A stretch of DNA of 64,000 nt from Aphrocallistes beatrix (Eukaryota > Porifera > Hexactinellida > Sceptrulophora > Aphrocallistidae). The translations under genes and the position numbers were made by a program. The stretch is taken from positions 806,001 to 870,000 of the forward strand of contig OY725503.1 of assembly GCA_963281255.1 (NCBI GenBank), written 5' to 3'. This document shows positions 22,401-37,400 of this stretch, in pieces (the stretch's first letter is position 1; every line of letters begins with the position of its first letter). The notes under the pieces are model-generated. The model was not told the origin of the DNA. It did no database searches and saw only the letters and a list, made by a program, of their open reading frames with translations.

Positions 22401-25400
22401 TTCTGTAGAAACGTACTTTAATGATGAACTAATTATAAATAATCTCATAATGCTCTATCAGGGTACACTTGTGTACCTATCAGATCCAAGGGAGTGTAAT
22501 ATTGGGCGATCGATTAATATAAATACAAACACAGATCGCGACATAATCTCTAATCAATTCACTAGGCAGATGTTTCGATGTCTTAGGATGTCGACAGAGT
22601 CAGTCGGTGTGCTACTTAGCTAATACACTCTTTGATGTATTTTCTGTTCGAGAGTCGAGAGATTTGCTGCCTAGACGTAATTACTTAACTTATGTGCGAT
22701 GGGTTTTGTGATGTCAAAACTGGATGACTCTGCTGCTAGCTATCTAGCCGTGATAGTTTATTTTGGGTCTCTCAAAGAGATGGCAAAAAAATATAATCTT
22801 ACTGACGTGTTAGGGGTTACTGTTGAGGTTAAGAGGGTGTTAGTGAATGTCAAAATTGTAAGAAGTGCACTGACTTGACAGAATCTTAAATCGATGGAAA
22901 GGTAAGAAGGCTATTCGGGATTTACACTGATTTCTTCGTAACAATTTTGGGAAAATTGGTATTTCATTTTCCATTTTTTTTTGAAATTTGTTCATCTTAA
23001 CGTTTTTAATTTAAAGTTTTTGAAAACTGTTTTATTTGTTGCAGAGATGACAAACCGTGTGTATATCGGTCGACTCAATCCCGCGGCAAGAGAGCGGGAC
23101 GTCGAGCGATTTTTCAAGCCGTACGGACGGATCCGAGACATAAACCTGAAGAATGGATTCGGCTTTGTGGAATTTGACAGCGTACGTGATGCGGACGATG
23201 CAGTATACTCTTGCGACGGGAAAGAATTGATGGGAGAACGCGTGCTTGTCGAGTTGGCTAAAGGCGGATCCAGTTACGGACGAAGGATGTCTCCACCCGC
23301 GAGCACTAGCTTCCGGTCTGGGTATCGCGGTTACTACTACTCGAGGGGTTACGCCAAGTACGGACCCCCCGTGCGTACGGAATACCGCGTCGTAGTGGAG
23401 AATCTGTCGAGTCGTGTATCCTGGCAGGATTTGAAAGATTTCATGCGAGTCGCCGGGCGTATCTCCTACGCAGACGCTCACAGGAAACGAGTGGGTGAGG
23501 GTGTGGTGGAGTTTCTCTCCTACGACGATATGAAAACGGCGATCAGGAAGCTGGACGGACAGGATTTACATGGTCGGACCATTCGGTTGTTCGACGGCCG
23601 CGGGCGACGCAGTCCGAAACGTAGCCGCTCCAGGTCTCGGAGTAGGTCTAGGTCACGCCGCCGCTCGCGCAGCTACTCCAGCCGCAGCAGTAGCCCCAGT
23701 CCCTCCCGCAAGGACCGCTACCGGGACAGAAGTCGGGACAGAGACCGCAGACGGAAGATGAGCTCATCACCAGAAGTCGACAAGAAGAGAGGACGTGGGA
23801 GGAACTCGGGCTCCAAAGACAGCAAATCCCACGATTCGAGGTCTCCAACCCCCGTCAGAAAATCCCCCTCGAATAAATACAGTCACAAGTCCGATTCTCC
23901 GGAGAACGATCGGTCCCCTTCCGATTCTCCCATGAAAGAACAGTCCGGAGACGATGGTACCCAGGACTAGCCCCCTGCCGATCTTAGTTCATTGTAACAG
24001 CTTAGTTTCTAGCTACTGGCATAGAGTAGTATGACTGTTACTATCCTACGCTTTATATCATATTTACTTCATTTCAATTCTTAGTAATGAGCATGTCTCT
24101 TACTCTTGTCTTTGACCGAATATATGGGAATAGGTATGGTATACAATCGAGACCTGTAAGGCCACATAATCTCCAACATTTCGTACTATGAATTGTTAAA
24201 ACTGAAATATATTTACTCTATGTATACGTGTGAAAAAGCGTACTTAGTCAGTAATGAATTGAATTATAAACTCCAATTTTAACAGTTGTATTCCTGTTTA
24301 CAGCGTTTCCACTTGACATGATGTGTACACTAATTCTTGTTTAAATTTCTGGATCAGGAATTTAATATCATATTAAATGATAGTTATTATTCCTGAAAAT
24401 AATATAAACAATTTTGAAACTTGAAACTTCCTAAAAAGGAAACAATTTTCCCTCGTGATTCAACTCCTTAGTAGAAAAACAAAATGTGTCTGAGTATACT
24501 TTGACTTTACTTCACCTTGTTATTCTGTAAGTAATACATTCAGGACACAACATAGATAGAAGTTCAAGTTCATGGTCGAAGCACAGGCATTTAGGCTACA
24601 ATATTTTAACCTCCATATCTATTAGTGGCTAGTATCAGTATCTCAGATTTACATAGAATTGTTATCATAATTTTTCTATAAATAAATACATGTTAAATAG
24701 AAATATACTATATTCAGGAGTTAACTTTCCAAAATGGCTGAAATATGCGATGACGTTATTGAAAGTGAACCAGTATTGATATTCGATCCGTTTTCCGTTG
24801 TTGAAAAAGAAATATATTCAACATTCGATGAGCTTGTGCAAAAAATGAATGCTAGAAGGGACAAACTACTCGCAGAATTGAACGATATCAAGGTGCAGTA
24901 CCACAAGAGAGAGAAGGCAAGAGAGGAGTGCATTAATAATCTAACCAATATAAGAAAAAAACTGGAGGCTCTGGTAAATAGGACGGTCCTAGAAAATGAA
25001 CACCTTACAAAAGTACAGACTCAGCTAGCACAATTAGAAACTCGAACTCCAGTCCCATTACCAAATATCACTTGGAATCTGAACGATCTCCTCAATCAGT
25101 GTGAGAATTTCGGAACTTTTCAGGAGGTTTCTAATACATACAGGGCAATGCGAAATATTAATAATACTATGCTGCAAAATCAAGTAAATAAGCCATCAGG
25201 TTTAAGAGTCAAATATGGTAAGACGCTATACATAGCAGACTGTCGGAGCGGTAGGATTCAGGTGGTTAACATAGTAAACCACCAAGTAATAGGCGAGGTT
25301 GGTAGAATGACATTAATTTGGCCGCACTCAGTAGATGTATACGATCAAGTTCTGTACACAAGCGATTACGGACTGAATGCAATAGTAAAATTCAGAAACG

Positions 25401-28400
25401 ATTTTAAGTTTATTCAGAGGAGTAAGGAAGGAGAACTGAATTCTCCATTCGGAATAATCGTCGATGAGAATGAAGTGTTTGTAGCAGACAATGGGAATAA
25501 CAGGATAGCAGTGCTAAGCCTAGATCTCCAATTCATTCGAGAGTTTGGAAATATGCTCAAAACACCACGAGACGTTAACATTAACCAAAACAGAGTGTTC
25601 GTAGCTGATAACAGCGATGCACAGAATGTACACATCTTCTCTAAGACAGGAGATCTGCTCAGTAGCATCATAAGCTTAGGCAATAAGACTGAAACAATAT
25701 TCCTATGCTTCGACAAGTTCAACAACATACTAATCTCCGATGGCAGTGCCAACAAAATACACATCTATACGATAGAAGGTCAGCTCATCCATTCTATTCC
25801 TTGTGAACATCAAACAGACAGTACAGCTGTAAACTACAATCCTACTGGCATTGAAATAACGCACGACAACACAATCATTGTGGCTGACTTCACTAGTAAT
25901 CTGATTGGAATGTATTAGATATTTGAGTGTAGCTTGTAGAGTTTAGTCCTAGTGTATTTATTTCACTAAGTAATCTTGTTGGTTTGATGTGAATGTTTGA
26001 TTTAATAAACGCAGCGCATTCAAGTTGGATCAAAACAAGAATACAGTATATGTTACCGTTGAAACGTCAATCAGTTATTATGTAAATACCTGAACATTTC
26101 AGGCATTATGCATGATAACTGTGATGGAAAATGCCTTGACTATACAAATAACTGAACATTTCCAGGTACGTATTTTATATAATAACTGATTTAACGTTTT
26201 AATTGTAACATATATACTCGAACAGTAACCGACCCTCGAGTGATCGCCTCCACAAAGAAGGAAGCAAACATTTTTTGCCACCCTTTGAATAAATTTTTGT
26301 CCCAAATATTCCCTCCTCAATTTATCCAATAACAAAAGTCTCAAGTTTGAATAAAGGTTGAATAATGTGAATATTAAAATAAATAATATTCAGTGAGGCT
26401 GTATATCCTAGGGACCCCTAGAAATATATACATACACTACGTATGTATGCAAATCCTCGTAATTACACAGCTCACGGGCACGCTTTAAAAGTTTCATATG
26501 CCTAAAACGATAAATAACATTGGTATAGGGAAATATTACAAAATTTCGCGCTCCTAAAAACGATTGAGTTGAAACATACGCTTAAAGGAGCGTCTCGCGC
26601 TCTTGGATAATTCCCTGCGACGTATACATACATGGCTTATTTGAATGAGTATTTGGGAGTAGGGATGGTATGAAATCGAGATCTGTAGGCCACCTTATAA
26701 TCTTCAGTATTTCCTACTGTGTTAAAACTAATAATAATAATAATATACCGAAATGAGCTATTTGATATACGACTTGCAATTCTGAGTTCTCCCCGAGGTT
26801 TGATAATTGTACGGTATTAAAATGAGAAAAGGTCAAAAAGAGGTATGTCTTTTTTGCAGTTCCAGTCTCGCGAACTTCAATGAACCTCGAAGTTGTATTC
26901 CTGTTTACAGCATTACTGTTTCCAAATGATTTGGTGTGTACTCGTAGTACACTAATTATTGTTTAATTGCTACTCATGAAAATAATATAAACAATTTAAA
27001 AATTCCTTAAAAGGAAACAATTTACCCTCGTGATTCAACTCCTTAGTAGAAAAACAAATGTATCTGAGTATACTTTGACTTTATTTTAGCCTTGTTATTC
27101 TGTAAGTAATGCATTCAGGACAAAACATATATAAAAAGTTCAAGTTCATGGTAAAAGCACAGGCATTTAGGCTACAATATACTGACTTCTAGGAGCTAGC
27201 CACAACCTTTCAGTTTCTCAGATTAGCTAGCATTGCGTAATGTACAACATGACCTCGTGAATAGGAATAATACGAAATTCCGGTTAATACGAACAAACTT
27301 TGACTGAACCCTAATGTTCGTAATAACGAGGTTCGACTATGCTTAATTTTTCTATAAATAAACAAATAGAGATCAAATATATTTAGGAGATAACTTATCA
27401 TAACTTTCCAAAATGGCTGAAAAATGCACTGGCATTATTGAAAGTGAACCAGTATTGAGATTCGATCCGTTTTCCGTTGTCGAAAAAGAAATCAATTCAA
27501 CATTCGATGAGCTTGTGCAAAAAATAAATGCTAGAAGGGACAATCTACTCGCGGAACTGAACGGTATCAAGGTGAAGTACCATGAAAAAGAGAAGGCAAG
27601 AAAGGAGCACGCCAATAATCTAACCAATCTAAGAAAAAAATTGGAGGGTATGGCAAGTAAGACGGCCTTACAGAATGAACAACTCTCAAAAGTCAGAGCT
27701 GAATTAACACAATATGAAATTCCTACTACAGTCCCTTTACCAGATATTACACATACTTTGAAGGAGCTAATGAATCAGTGTGAAAAGTCGTTAAATTTTA
27801 AAGATTCAACCAACATATACAAGGCGATGAAAGCACTTAATACTACCAAATTAGAAAATCAAATAGAGAAGCCATCAGGTTTAAGATTCAAAGATAGAGA
27901 TACATTATACATAGCAGATTATTGGAACGGAAGGATTCAAGTGGTTAACATAAGAAATTATTGGGGAGTAAGAGGAGAGGTTGGTAAAGGGAAACTAGTT
28001 TGGCCTCACTCAGTAGATGTATACGATCAAGTTCTGTACACAAGTGATCACGGACTGAATGCAATACTCAAATTCAAAAGCAAAGAATTCATTCTCTGCA
28101 GTAAGGAAGGAGAACTGAATTCTCCATTCGGAATAATCGTCGATGAGAATGAAGTGTATGTAGCAGACAATGGGAATAACAGGATAGCAGTGCTAAGCCT
28201 AGATCTCCAATTCATTCGAGAGTTTGGAAAGATGCTCAAAACACCACGAGACGTTAACATTAACCAAAACAGAGTGTTCGTAGCTGATAACAGCGATGCA
28301 CAGAATGTACACATCTTCTCTAAGACAGGAGATCTGCTCAGTAGCATCATAAGCTTAGGCAATAAGACTGAAACAATATTCCTATGCTTCGACAAGTTCA

Positions 28401-31400
28401 ACAACATCCTAATCTCCGATGGCAGTGCCAACAAAATACACATCTACACGATAGAAGGTCAACTGATCCATTCTATTTCTTGTGTTTATCAGAAGGAGCA
28501 GAAGCAGTACAGCTATACATATGTAGATGTCAACTACAAACCTACTGGCATTGAAATAACGAACGACAACAAGATTATCGTGGCTGATTACTCTCGTAAT
28601 CTGATTGGAATGTATTAGTAGACATTAGAAGCTTGGAGATCAGCATTTTATTTTATTATATGTAGTCATTTTCCATATATAATTTTTACCCCGTGTACCA
28701 CCATAATAACTGAGATACCTCTACCTACTTACCACTAGATTCTAGGGGCTCGCGTACCAGAATTGGAGAAAGGCTGAGCTATAATATATACATCGATTGG
28801 ATCCAACCATTTTCTGGTTTTATTATTATGCAATTCTAAAAGGGGCATGTGTACATAGGCGTAAACCTGAGAGTCCGTGGATGTCCTGGCACCCAGGAAA
28901 GGATACAATTTGTGAATTTGAGGAAAAAGATTTCAATACTATACAAGCATTGAATTCGCAGACATTTACATTAAACTATTCAAATACATAACATAGTTTA
29001 CGTTATGCTAAATTATATTCACTCGCGTGCCCAGACACACCCACAGACCTCCCCCCAGGTCTTACGCATACCTTACGCATACCCTACACATACCGTACAG
29101 TAATCGAACCAGAAAAGGCTTGGATTCAATCAATACATATACTATAGCTCAGCCTTCCCAAAACTGTGGTACTGGTACCACTAGCGGTACACGAGTTCCT
29201 TCTAGTGGTACACGGAGGTATCTCATTTTTACGTGGTACGCGGGTTAAAATTTTGAGAACCACTGCTATAGCTCGTTTCAGAAATTATTTGTCCATAGTT
29301 TAACACAGTAGAAATAACATTAGAGTTAGGGAATTATAAATATAGCTTTAAACATATTCTGATAAGGAGTACCGGTAATCGGGTACTTACTATGATCTTG
29401 CCATTAGCTGGATTTTATTTATGTAGTAGTGAATGCAAATTTCCGTGTCAATACCCTAGTATGTATCAGGCATCAGAGATGTAACCTTTCGGCCCCAGTC
29501 TCTATGCGTAGTACTATCCCAGATTCTCTAGCCATTACACAGAACTTGCAGAACACCCATCTATCAATGCATCATTATGTAAAAATCCCACTCTCGCTCC
29601 CAACATTTTGATAATTCTTCGTGGGGGCATAGCTAGATCAAAGTTTGTGACAATAATAATGATAAAATGGGAGCATACACGTAGTTTGTTAGAAATGCTA
29701 AAATAGATTGTCATTGTGATCAGGATTGCGAGAAATTTATCTATTACGCCTTAAAGTATTAAAAAATTCTGGTGGCAAGCCCCACCAGACCAGGGTTACA
29801 TCTAGTCACCCCTTCAGGGGAGTTAGCTCCCCCTGAAAATATTTTAGACCCCTTTACCCCCTCTGAGGTCCAGGGTTGGATCCAAACCTGACCCCACTAT
29901 TGGGCGCTCCTTACGCTCGCTTTTGAGCTTCCTGAAAACCCATGAAAGATTGAATCGGAGGCAAAAACTTCACGCCTATGTAAGTATATTTCGTAGTTCG
30001 TCCCACAACAAATTCCAATATGCTGTATGGAGAGGTTAATTCCTGTATGCAGCATTGCCGTTTCCACAGACCTGATGAGTACACTAATTGTTGTTTATGT
30101 TGTCTGGGGGACAGGAGTTTAATATCATACTGTATAATTATTGTTATTCTTGAAAATAATATAAACAATTTTGAAACTTGAAAATTCCTTAAAAGGAAAC
30201 AATTTGTCCTCATGATTCAACTCCTTAGTAGAGAAAATGTGTCTGAGTATACTTTGACTTTACTAACCTTGTTATTCTGTAAGTAATACATTCAGGACAC
30301 AACATAGATAGAAGTTCAAGTTCATGGTCGAAGCACAAGCATTTAGACTACAATATACTGACCTGCCTCTAGGAGCTAGTCACAACCTATCAGTTTCTCA
30401 GGTTAGCTAGCATTACAATATATAATTCTATAAATAAAAAAGAGACATTATAATTCATGAGATAACTTTCCAAAATGGCAGAAAAATGTCCAGAGTCTAG
30501 CCCTGACATCATTGAAAGTGAACCAGTACTAAGACTCGATCCGTTTTCCGTTGTCGAAAAAGAAATCAATTCAACATTCGATGAGCTTGTGCAAAGAATA
30601 AATGCTAGAAGGGACAAACTACTCGCAGAATTGAACGATATCAAGGTGCAGTACCATGAAAAAGAGAAGGCAAGAAAGGAACACGTCAATAATCTAACCA
30701 ATCTAAGAAATAAATTGGAGGCTCTGGTAAATAGGACGGTTCGACAAAATGAAGACCTTACAAATGTACAGACACAGCTAGCACAATTTGAAATCGCAAC
30801 TCCAGTCCCATTACCAGATATCACTTGGAATCTGAACGATCTCCTCAATCAGTGTGAGAATTTCGGAAACTTCCAAGACGTGTCGAATAAATACAGGGCG
30901 ATGCGAAATATTAATAATACTATGCTGCAATATCAACTAAGTAAGCCATCAGGTTTAAGAGTCATAGGAGGAGAGAAACTATACGTAGCAGACTGTTGGA
31001 ACGGTAGGGTTCAGGTGGTTGATATAGTTCATCAAAAAGGAATAGGAGAGGTTGGTAAAGGGAAACTAGTTTGGCCACACTCAGTAGATGTATACGATCA
31101 AGTTCTATACACAAGCGATTACGGACTGAATGCAGTACTCGCATTTAAAATCGATGAGTTCATTCTCAAAAGTAAGGAAGGAGAACTGAATTCTCCATTC
31201 GGAATAATCGTCGATGAGAATGAAGTGTATGTAGCAGACAATGGGAATAACAGGATAGCAGTGCTAAGCCTAGATCTCCAATTCATTCGAGAGTTTGGAA
31301 AGATGCTCAAAACACCACGAGACGTTAACATTAACCAAAACAGAGTGTTCGTAGCTGATAACAGCGATGCACAGAATGTACACATCTTCTCTAAGACAGG

Positions 31401-34400
31401 AGATCTGCTCAGTAGCATCATAAGCTTAGGCAATAAGACTGAAACACTATTCCTATGCTTCGACAAGTTCAACAACATCCTAATCTCCGATGGCAGTGCC
31501 AACAAAATACACATCTATACGATAGAAGGTCAGCTGATCCATTCTATTCCTTGTGTTCCTCAAAATCTCTCAAAACCAAATGCAAAATACACACCTACTG
31601 GCGTTGAAATAACACAAGACAACAAAATCATTATCGCAGATTTCACAAGCGATATGATTGTAATGTACGTGCATTAGATACTAGAGTGGTATCTTGAAGA
31701 TTACAGCCTATTTTACTATATAGATGTTAGTGGATTGAATGTTTGATGTGTCGTTAGAATAAATGCCCATCCCAGTACATGCAGGTTGTATCAAAACCGG
31801 TTTAGGATAGTATTTTTTTTGCATTTTACATGAATTAAAACCAGCAGTAATGAAAATAAGATTAATATAGGTAAAATGACTGAGATATCCTCAGTGTTCA
31901 GTACAGCTTCGAAACAAATGAATTACCAGCTGGTACTAGTTTCAAAGAAATGCAATAGTCGAGTGTCCTATAAAATGCTATGTTTGATGTGTCCTATAAA
32001 ATGCTAGTTTGACACGGGGGTACTTTCTTATTTGTGCGTTAGTACCCATTGCATATATTGATTCACTAGATTCTTAGATCTCGAAAGTCTTGTGACGTCC
32101 TAATAAGTCGTCCCCGGGTGATCGCCTACCCGCTCTTCCCTACAGTTAAATCGTCACTAATATACTTTCATAATAAAGTTTCTTTATACGATGGTATATA
32201 CAATCTATCAATGTAAAATAGACGAACAATTCGGGCTAGGTCGCTTTACGACCTCACTAATGGCCTATGTAACTACGCAAAGCCTTTTGAAAGTAACAAC
32301 AAACTCATTACGTAATCTATCTGAGTGGAAACATCTTATTTGTGAAGCTGTCATAAACTGGAATGTAGAATGTTTAACAAAACGTAAAGTGCTAGTTATT
32401 GTCTAATAATTCTAATCACTTTAATGGAAAATAAAAAATAAAGTGGTCCATTAAAAATATAGTAAGCAAATATATTCGCTCTGTTCACTTTGAACGAATA
32501 TTGGTATTCGTTTCAGCCCTAGTTAAAACATCTTAAATTTTACACACAACCTTAATCAGTGAAGTAGTCGTAGGCCTATAGACATATGCTAGTGAATATT
32601 CTCTGCTATCCGAGACTTATATAATACTTTTAGTTATTAATTGGCAAAACAGTGATTCCACTAAAATGGTTGAAAAGTGTCCTGAAATTAAAGAACAAGA
32701 AACAGCTCCAATCTTCGATCCATTCTCTATGGTTGAAGAAGAAATAAAATCTACTTTCGAAAATCTAATACAAAATCTAATGCAAGAGCTAAAAGCTAGA
32801 AGAGACAAACTCCTCGCTGACTTAAATGACATCAAGATGGAGTACCATAAGAAAGAGAAGATAAGATTGGGACACATTCCTAATCTAACTAAACTAAGAG
32901 ATAAGCTGAAAGGTCAAGAAAATAAGATGGAAACTCTAAATGAACACATAACTAATGTCGAAGCTGAGTTGAAACAATACCAAATCCCAACTCCAGTTCC
33001 TTTACTAGAAATGAATTGGAACCTAGGAGAGTTCATAAATCAATGTAAGAAAATAAATTTCCAAGATACTACATTCAAACAATACAAGGCAATGAAATAT
33101 CCGCAAATGTCCCAGCTGGTCAATCAAGTAAATAAGCCATCAGGTTTAAGAATCAAAGATAGAGATACGCTATACATAGCAGATTGTTGGAACGGAAGGA
33201 TTCAGATGGTTAACATAAAAGATTGGAAAGTAATAGGAGAGGTTGGTAAAGGGGAACTAGTTTGGCCTCACTCAGTAGATGTATACGATCAAGTTCTGTA
33301 CACAAGCGATTACGGACTGAATGCAGTACTCAAATTCAAAAACAATGAATTCATTCTCAGCAGTAAGGAAGGAGAACTGAATTCTCCATTCGGAATAATC
33401 GTCGATGAGAATGAAGTGTATGTAGCAGACAATGGGAATAATAGGATAGCAGTGCTAAGCCTAGATCTCCAATTCATTCGAGAGTTTGGAAAGATGCTCA
33501 AAACACCACGAGACGTTAACATTAACCAAAACAGAGTGTTCGTAGCTGATAACAGCGATGCACAGAATGTACACATCTTCTCTAAGACAGGAGATCTGCT
33601 CAGTAGCATCATAAGCTTAGGCAATAAGACTGAAACAATATTCCTATGCTTCGACAAGTTCAACAACATCCTCATCTCCGATGGCAGTGCCAACAAAATA
33701 CACATCTATACGATAGAAGGTCAGCTGATCCATTCTATTTCATGCGTTTACCAGGAGCAGTACAGCTATCCATATGTAAATGTCAATTACAAACCTACTG
33801 GCATTGAAATAACATACGACAACAAGATCATCGTGGCTGATTACTCTCGTAATCTGATTGGAATATATTAGTACAGTCGTTCTCCATACGTAGTTGATAT
33901 AAGTGTTTGGTCTGTCGAATGATTAAATAATACACTTGTATAAAAGATTTATGCATACTAGGTCATCGAGATGAAAAATTTGCATTCACCACTACACAAA
34001 TAAAATCCAGCTAATGGCAAGATTTAGTAAATATCATATTATCGGTACTCTTTATGATGATTGCTTTAAAGCTATATAGTATTTAAAATTAAAACTTCCG
34101 CTACGAATTCCACTATATACGGATCAGCGCCGGGGCCACAGTTTTAGAAGCGGTCCTTAACCAGACCAGTGGCACCGGTCCAGTGGATCATGCTCTCAAC
34201 TTCTTTCAATGAGTAATTTTTTAATACTTATTTTCTAAAAATGAGTGTGCACTTATTAATACGTATCACCAAGCATGCCATGGGGATATGTTTCATCAAT
34301 TCAAGTGGAGTTCCACGAGGTTTGTCCGTTGTAGAGGGATGTCCCAGTGGCAGCGCCACGGCAGGACCAGATGAGGTCATAGCCCCATCATCATTTTATG

Positions 34401-37400
34401 GGTTGGCCCCAACGCCAGGTGAAAATAATACCCAATTTTATTAATTTTCTTCAAATTGGTCCCACGCGAGTTTTACTTGGCCTCCGCCTGGCTCCATCGC
34501 ACTTTCCACTCTAGCGCTGCCACTGGATTGTCCGCTTTTCAAAGTGTCCATTTTGGGAAACTCCATTTTATTTCCTGTCAGAATTTACCTAATTCCCTCC
34601 CAAAATTATATAATACAACCGCGTTTCGCTTGCTTGCGCTGCGGTGTTGGCAAACACTGTGTCCGCCGGAGGCTCCCTTCGGTCGCCTGGGGTCACATTG
34701 GTTAATTATAAGGGAGATATCATCTCTAAATATGTCTATCTTAGCGTTCAAATCGATATCACTCGAAAAATCACCTAATTTGTCAATTTTTTATACTTTG
34801 ATGCGTAATGATGATGTCATAACAGAGTGATGAGCCATCATTTTTTGATGATAGTTACATCATATGTGAGGTATATTAATATGCACATTCTATTAAAATT
34901 TCTGCCTTCTATCACCTAAAATGGCTGAGTTATGGTCAAAAAACTGAAATTTCTAATTATAAAAAAGTTGACAATGACGTCATAATTTCATGATGAGTCG
35001 ATATTTTGCTCTGAGGTCAGAACTTACTGGAGCCATAGCCAAAAGACTCCCACATGCCAAAAATCAGCCTTCTGTGCCTGGCAGTTTCTTCAATCAATTC
35101 ATTACAGATATATATATATATATACAGCGCGCTTCGCTTGCTTGCGCTGCGCGGCTGGTGGACACTTTGTGTCCGCCGGAGGCTCCCTTCGGTCGCCTGG
35201 GGTCACATTGGTTAATTATAAGGAAGATAACATCTCTAGATACGTCTGTCCTACTGTTATAATTTATATCGCACGAAAAATCACCAAATTTATCAATTTT
35301 TAGAATTTTGATGTGTAATAATGACGTCATAACAAAGTGATCAGTCATCATTTTTTGATGACAGTTGGGTCACATGTGAGATATATTAATATACAGATTC
35401 TATTAAAATTTCAGCCTTCTATCTCCTATAATGGCTGAGTTATACTCGAATAACTGTGTTGCTTAACTTTTAAAAATGTGACAATGACGTCATAATTCCA
35501 TGATGAGTCGACATTCTGCTCTGAGCTCAGAACTTAGTGGAGCCATAGCAATTAATTCGTTGTATATATATATATATTAATGGAGTTTTCTCAAAACTAA
35601 CTTAAATTCGTGCTTATTAAGGTCAAAATCAAAGATTGCAACGTCAAAAGGAAGGACTTTAAATTATTGCTAGATATAAATTACTATGGCGCATTGAGTG
35701 CACAACTTCATAAAGGCATAAGCATCTTAATTAAAACAACCATAATCAGTGAGGTTATCTTATATCTATAGACTTATGTTAGTGAATATTCTCTAGTAAC
35801 GTGCTCATTTTCTGTAATACATCCACTATACTTTAGTTATTTATTGGCGAAAACGGCGATTCTATTAAAATGGCTGAAAAGTGTCCTAAACAAAGTGAAA
35901 CAGCTCCAATCTTCGATTCATTCTCTGTGGTTGAAAAAGAAATAAAATCTACATTCGAAAATATAAAGCAAAGATTAATGCAAGAGCTAAACGCTAGAAG
36001 AGACAAACTCCTCGCTGACTTAAATGACATCAAGATGAAATACTATAAGAAAGAGAAGTTAAGATTGGAACACATTCCTAATCTAACTAAACTAAGAGAT
36101 AAGCTGAAAGGTCAAGAAAATAAGATGGCAACTCTAAAGGAGCACATAAATCTTGTCGAAGCTGAATTGAAACAATACCAAATTCCAACTCCAGTTCCTT
36201 TACTAGAAATGAATTGGAACCTAAAAGAGTTAATAAATCAATGTAAGAAAATCGGAACTTTCCAAGATACTACACTCAATCAATACAAGGTAATGGGAGT
36301 GAAAGTGTCGAAATTGGTCAATCAAGTAAATAAGCCATCCGGTTTAATAATCAAAAATAGAGATACACTATACATAGCAGATTGTTGGAACGGAAGGATT
36401 CAGGTGGTTAACATAAGAAACGATTGGGAAGTAATAGGAGAGGTTGGTAAGGGGAAACTAGTTTGGCCTCACTCAGTAGATGTATACGATCAAGTTCTAT
36501 ACACAAGCGATTACGGACTGAATGCAATACTCAAATTCAAAAACGATGAATTCATTCTCAGCAGTAAGGAAGGAGAACTGAATTCTCCATTCGGAATAAT
36601 CGTCGATGAGAATGAAGTGTATGTAGCAGACAATGGGAATAACAGGATAGCAGTGCTAAGCCTAGATCTCCAATTCATTCGAGAGTTTGGAAAGATGCTC
36701 AAAACACCACGAGACGTTAACATTAACCAAAACAGAGTGTTCGTAGCTGATAACAGCGATGCACAGAATGTACACATCTTCTCTAAGGCAGGAGATCTGC
36801 TCAGTAGCATCATAAGCTTAGGCAATAAGACTGAAACAATATTCCTATGCTTCGACAAGTTCAACAACATCCTAATCTCCGATGGCAGTGCCAACAAAAT
36901 ACACATCTACACGATAGAAGGTCAGCTGATCCATTCTATTCCATGCGTTTATCAGCAGCAACAGCAGGGGAGCTTTGGATATGTAAATATAGATGTCAAC
37001 TACAAACCTACTGGCATTGAAATAACGAACGATAACAAGATCATCGTGGCTGATTGCACTCATAATACGATTCGAATGTGTTACTACTAGGCACTAGGCA
37101 TTAGAATTGAAGCTTGGAGCATTTTATTTTAAAATGTAGTCATTTTCCATACGTACATAGTTGAGTTATGTTTGGTCTGTAAATGATTAAACAATCCACT
37201 GTATGCAGGTAGTACGTATAAAAAATGCATACTAAGACATTGAAGCGAAAAATTTGCCTTCACTACTAAAATAAAGTCCAGATAATGGCAAGACTGTAGC
37301 AGGACTGTAGCAGAAAATTTAGGTTTGTGATAAATAGAATTTACTTCGTATTAAGTCAACTAATCCTGAATGTAAGTATATGTAACCGGAATGTAAGTAA

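Noticed and set aside
22981-23046. Upstream in-frame start for the SR protein (MKFVHLNVF...)
   Set aside because: This stretch ends in a T-rich tract and GCAG just before the real ATG, so it is intron; family members start directly before the first RRM.
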